This document shows, one piece after another, positions 62,769 to 64,000 of a stretch of DNA of 64,000 bases (position 1 is the stretch's first letter; each line of letters starts with the position of its first letter). The stretch covers positions 1-64,000 of the forward strand of contig CACNYU010000002.1 in NCBI GenBank assembly GCA_902624785.1, written 5' to 3'. The notes beneath the pieces are model-generated. The model did not search any database, had not been told where the DNA came from, and saw nothing but the letters and a program-made list of their open reading frames with translations. This DNA is from an uncultured Prochlorococcus sp. GTDB lineage: Bacteria > Cyanobacteriota > Cyanobacteriia > PCC-6307 > Cyanobiaceae. Made by a program: the position numbers and the translations under genes.

Positions 62769-64000
62769 TAATCTTCTCTTTTTTGGGTTATCCAAAGCAA
62801 CATTAAGATTAGTTGAATTAGGGACGAAGCTAATATTTGTGCCTTTATTTTTTATAAGTTTTATTAAAACATTTTCTCCAACTTTATATTGTTTATCTCT
62901 TCTTGTACCTATCTCATTTTGAAGTATAGGATTTACATTCATATTCACTTGTACATCAGGCGTAATTCCAAATTTATTTATATCAATGCCATTTGGAGTT
63001 AAATATTTTGCCACTGTAACTGTTAAGCCTGAACCATCTACAAGTGATCTCATTGACTGAACAAGACCTTTTCCAAAAGTTTTTTTACCAACTAGTTTAC
63101 CTCTAAAATTATCTCTTATAGCACCCGAAACAATTTCACTAGCACTAGCTGAACCCTCATTAACGAGCACGACTAATGGTTTATTAGTTAAAGCACTACC
63201 ATTAGCTTTTTTTACTTCTTTTAAACCATTTTTGGATAATGTAGTCACGATTACGCCCTCATCAATAAATTGCCTAGAAATTTCAACACTTGAATCTAAC
63301 AAACCACCAGGGTTACTCCTTAAATCAAGGATATATCCAGAGACATTTTTAGTTTCGTAATCAAGAAGCACTTTTTTTAAATCTTTTGAAGCATTTGCAT
63401 TAAATTGCTTAATACGTACATAACCAATTAAAAAACCTTTTTTTGAAGAATTTATCTTACTTGAAACTGACTTTATCTCGATTTTTTTTCTTACAAGAGT
63501 TTTATTGATAATAGTTCCATTCCTCAAAATCTCTAAATCAACCTTCGTACCTTTCTTACCTCGAATTAATTTAACAGCTCCCTCAATATCTAAACTTTTT
63601 GTTGAAATATTATCTATAGAAATAATCTTATCTTTTGCTTGGATTCCAGATTCAGAGGCTGGTGAACCCTCAATTGGAGAAATAATAACAAGAAATCCTG
63701 ATTCAGAGTCTTTTAGGATTTGAATACCTACACCTGTTAATTCTCCCGCAGTATCTATTCTCATCTCATTAAATTGTTTAGGATCTAAAAATCTTGTATA
63801 AGGATCATTTAAATTCTCTAACATCTCTCTAATAGCAATATATGCATCATCAGCATTAGGATAATTTTCTTTAAGTAATTTCTTTCTCAATTTAATCCAA
63901 TTAGACTTATTAAATTCACCCTCTGAATCTAAAAAATCTCTATATATAATTTGCCATACATGATCAATGACTTCCTTATTACTATTTTTTAAAATCGAAG
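62751..64000 (-). CDS. ctpA: Carboxyl-terminal processing protease CtpA (5' cut)
   Basis: This is an S41 protease that matures photosystem II D1 in the lumen. The frame is open to the right edge; visible are the helical segment WQIIYRDFLDSEGEFN (about 63930-63980), the PDZ domain (GVGIQILKDSESGFLVI), the catalytic Ser in NEGSASASEIVSGA and the Lys in GKKTFGKGLVQ. A TTG at 63890 is not the true start, since homology continues to the edge. The signal peptide is outside the window. Confidence 0.93.
   Translation of the reverse strand, partial: SILKNSNKEVIDHVWQIIYRDFLDSEGEFNKSNWIKLRKKLLKENYPNADDAYIAIREMLENLNDPYTRFLDPKQFNEMRIDTAGELTGVGIQILKDSESGFLVIISPIEGSPASESGIQAKDKIISIDNISTKSLDIEGAVKLIRGKKGTKVDLEILRNGTIINKTLVRKKIEIKSVSSKINSSKKGFLIGYVRIKQFNANASKDLKKVLLDYETKNVSGYILDLRSNPGGLLDSSVEISRQFIDEGVIVTTLSKNGLKEVKKANGSALTNKPLVVLVNEGSASASEIVSGAIRDNFRGKLVGKKTFGKGLVQSMRSLVDGSGLTVTVAKYLTPNGIDINKFGITPDVQVNMNVNPILQNEIGTRRDKQYKVGENVLIKLIKNKGTNISFVPNSTNLNVALDNPKKRRLLKTHI

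Noticed and set aside
1..64000. tRNA, rRNA, tmRNA, insertion sequence, prophage and attachment sites
   Set aside because: I looked for T-loop and anticodon-arm patterns, transposase motifs, terminal inverted repeats and phage genes and found none I could support.

Overview
The window looks like a chromosome segment of a high-light-adapted Prochlorococcus (marine picocyanobacterium). The DNA is very AT-rich, genes are short and tightly packed, many starts lack a Shine-Dalgarno sequence, and the gene set is typical of that genus: petN, psb29/thf1, pcyA, a SipA-like protein, ftsH/clpP2, pst and znu transporters, 6S RNA beside purK, and many tiny lineage-specific proteins. No rRNA, tRNA, insertion sequence, prophage or CRISPR array was seen. 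Identifications come from motifs and remembered families; no database search was run.

Layout. 0-3 kb: translation genes (tsf, rpsB with a structured leader), a glycosyltransferase and a 50-residue basic protein. 3-6.5 kb: a DevBCA-type exporter abutting pcyA. 6.5-12.8 kb: two M16 peptidase-like genes, sipA-like, ftsH, clpP2, psb29, petN. 12.9-19.6 kb: mostly small unknown proteins plus a photolyase/cryptochrome and a free-standing IF2-N-domain protein. 19.6-25.4 kb: a compact four-gene DNA-repair cluster (MBL exonuclease, ATP-dependent ligase, Lhr-like helicase, PdeM phosphoesterase). 26.9-33.4 kb: phosphate and arsenate locus. arsR lies upstream of pstC-pstA-pstB, divergent from gap-arsJ, and pstS lies convergent to arsJ. 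Two palindromes of the same type sit between arsR and gap and upstream of pstS. 33.4-41.2 kb: a K+ channel, then the zinc genes (WD40 protein, COG0523 GTPase, znuA, znuC, zur, znuB) with Zur-box-like sites. 41-56.2 kb: a gene-poor stretch of small proteins, long spacers and several candidate small RNAs, including one carrying the Yfr1 signature ACTCCTCACAC. 56.2-64 kb: 6S RNA, purK, aroB, a MidA-type methyltransferase, a TPM-domain protein, a metallophosphoesterase divergent from nadA (both without ATG/GTG/TTG at their conserved N-termini), and ctpA cut by the right edge.

How the parts fit. GAPDH plus ArsJ should turn arsenate into an exported organoarsenical while Pst imports phosphate; the shared operator type suggests one ArsR protein may control both. 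The zinc locus contains a protein module of about 110-130 residues that occurs twice in ZnuA, between its N- and C-terminal lobes, and a third time in the neighbouring COG0523 GTPase. The FtsH, ClpP2, Psb29, Psb32-like (TPM) and CtpA proteins together look like photosystem II maintenance.
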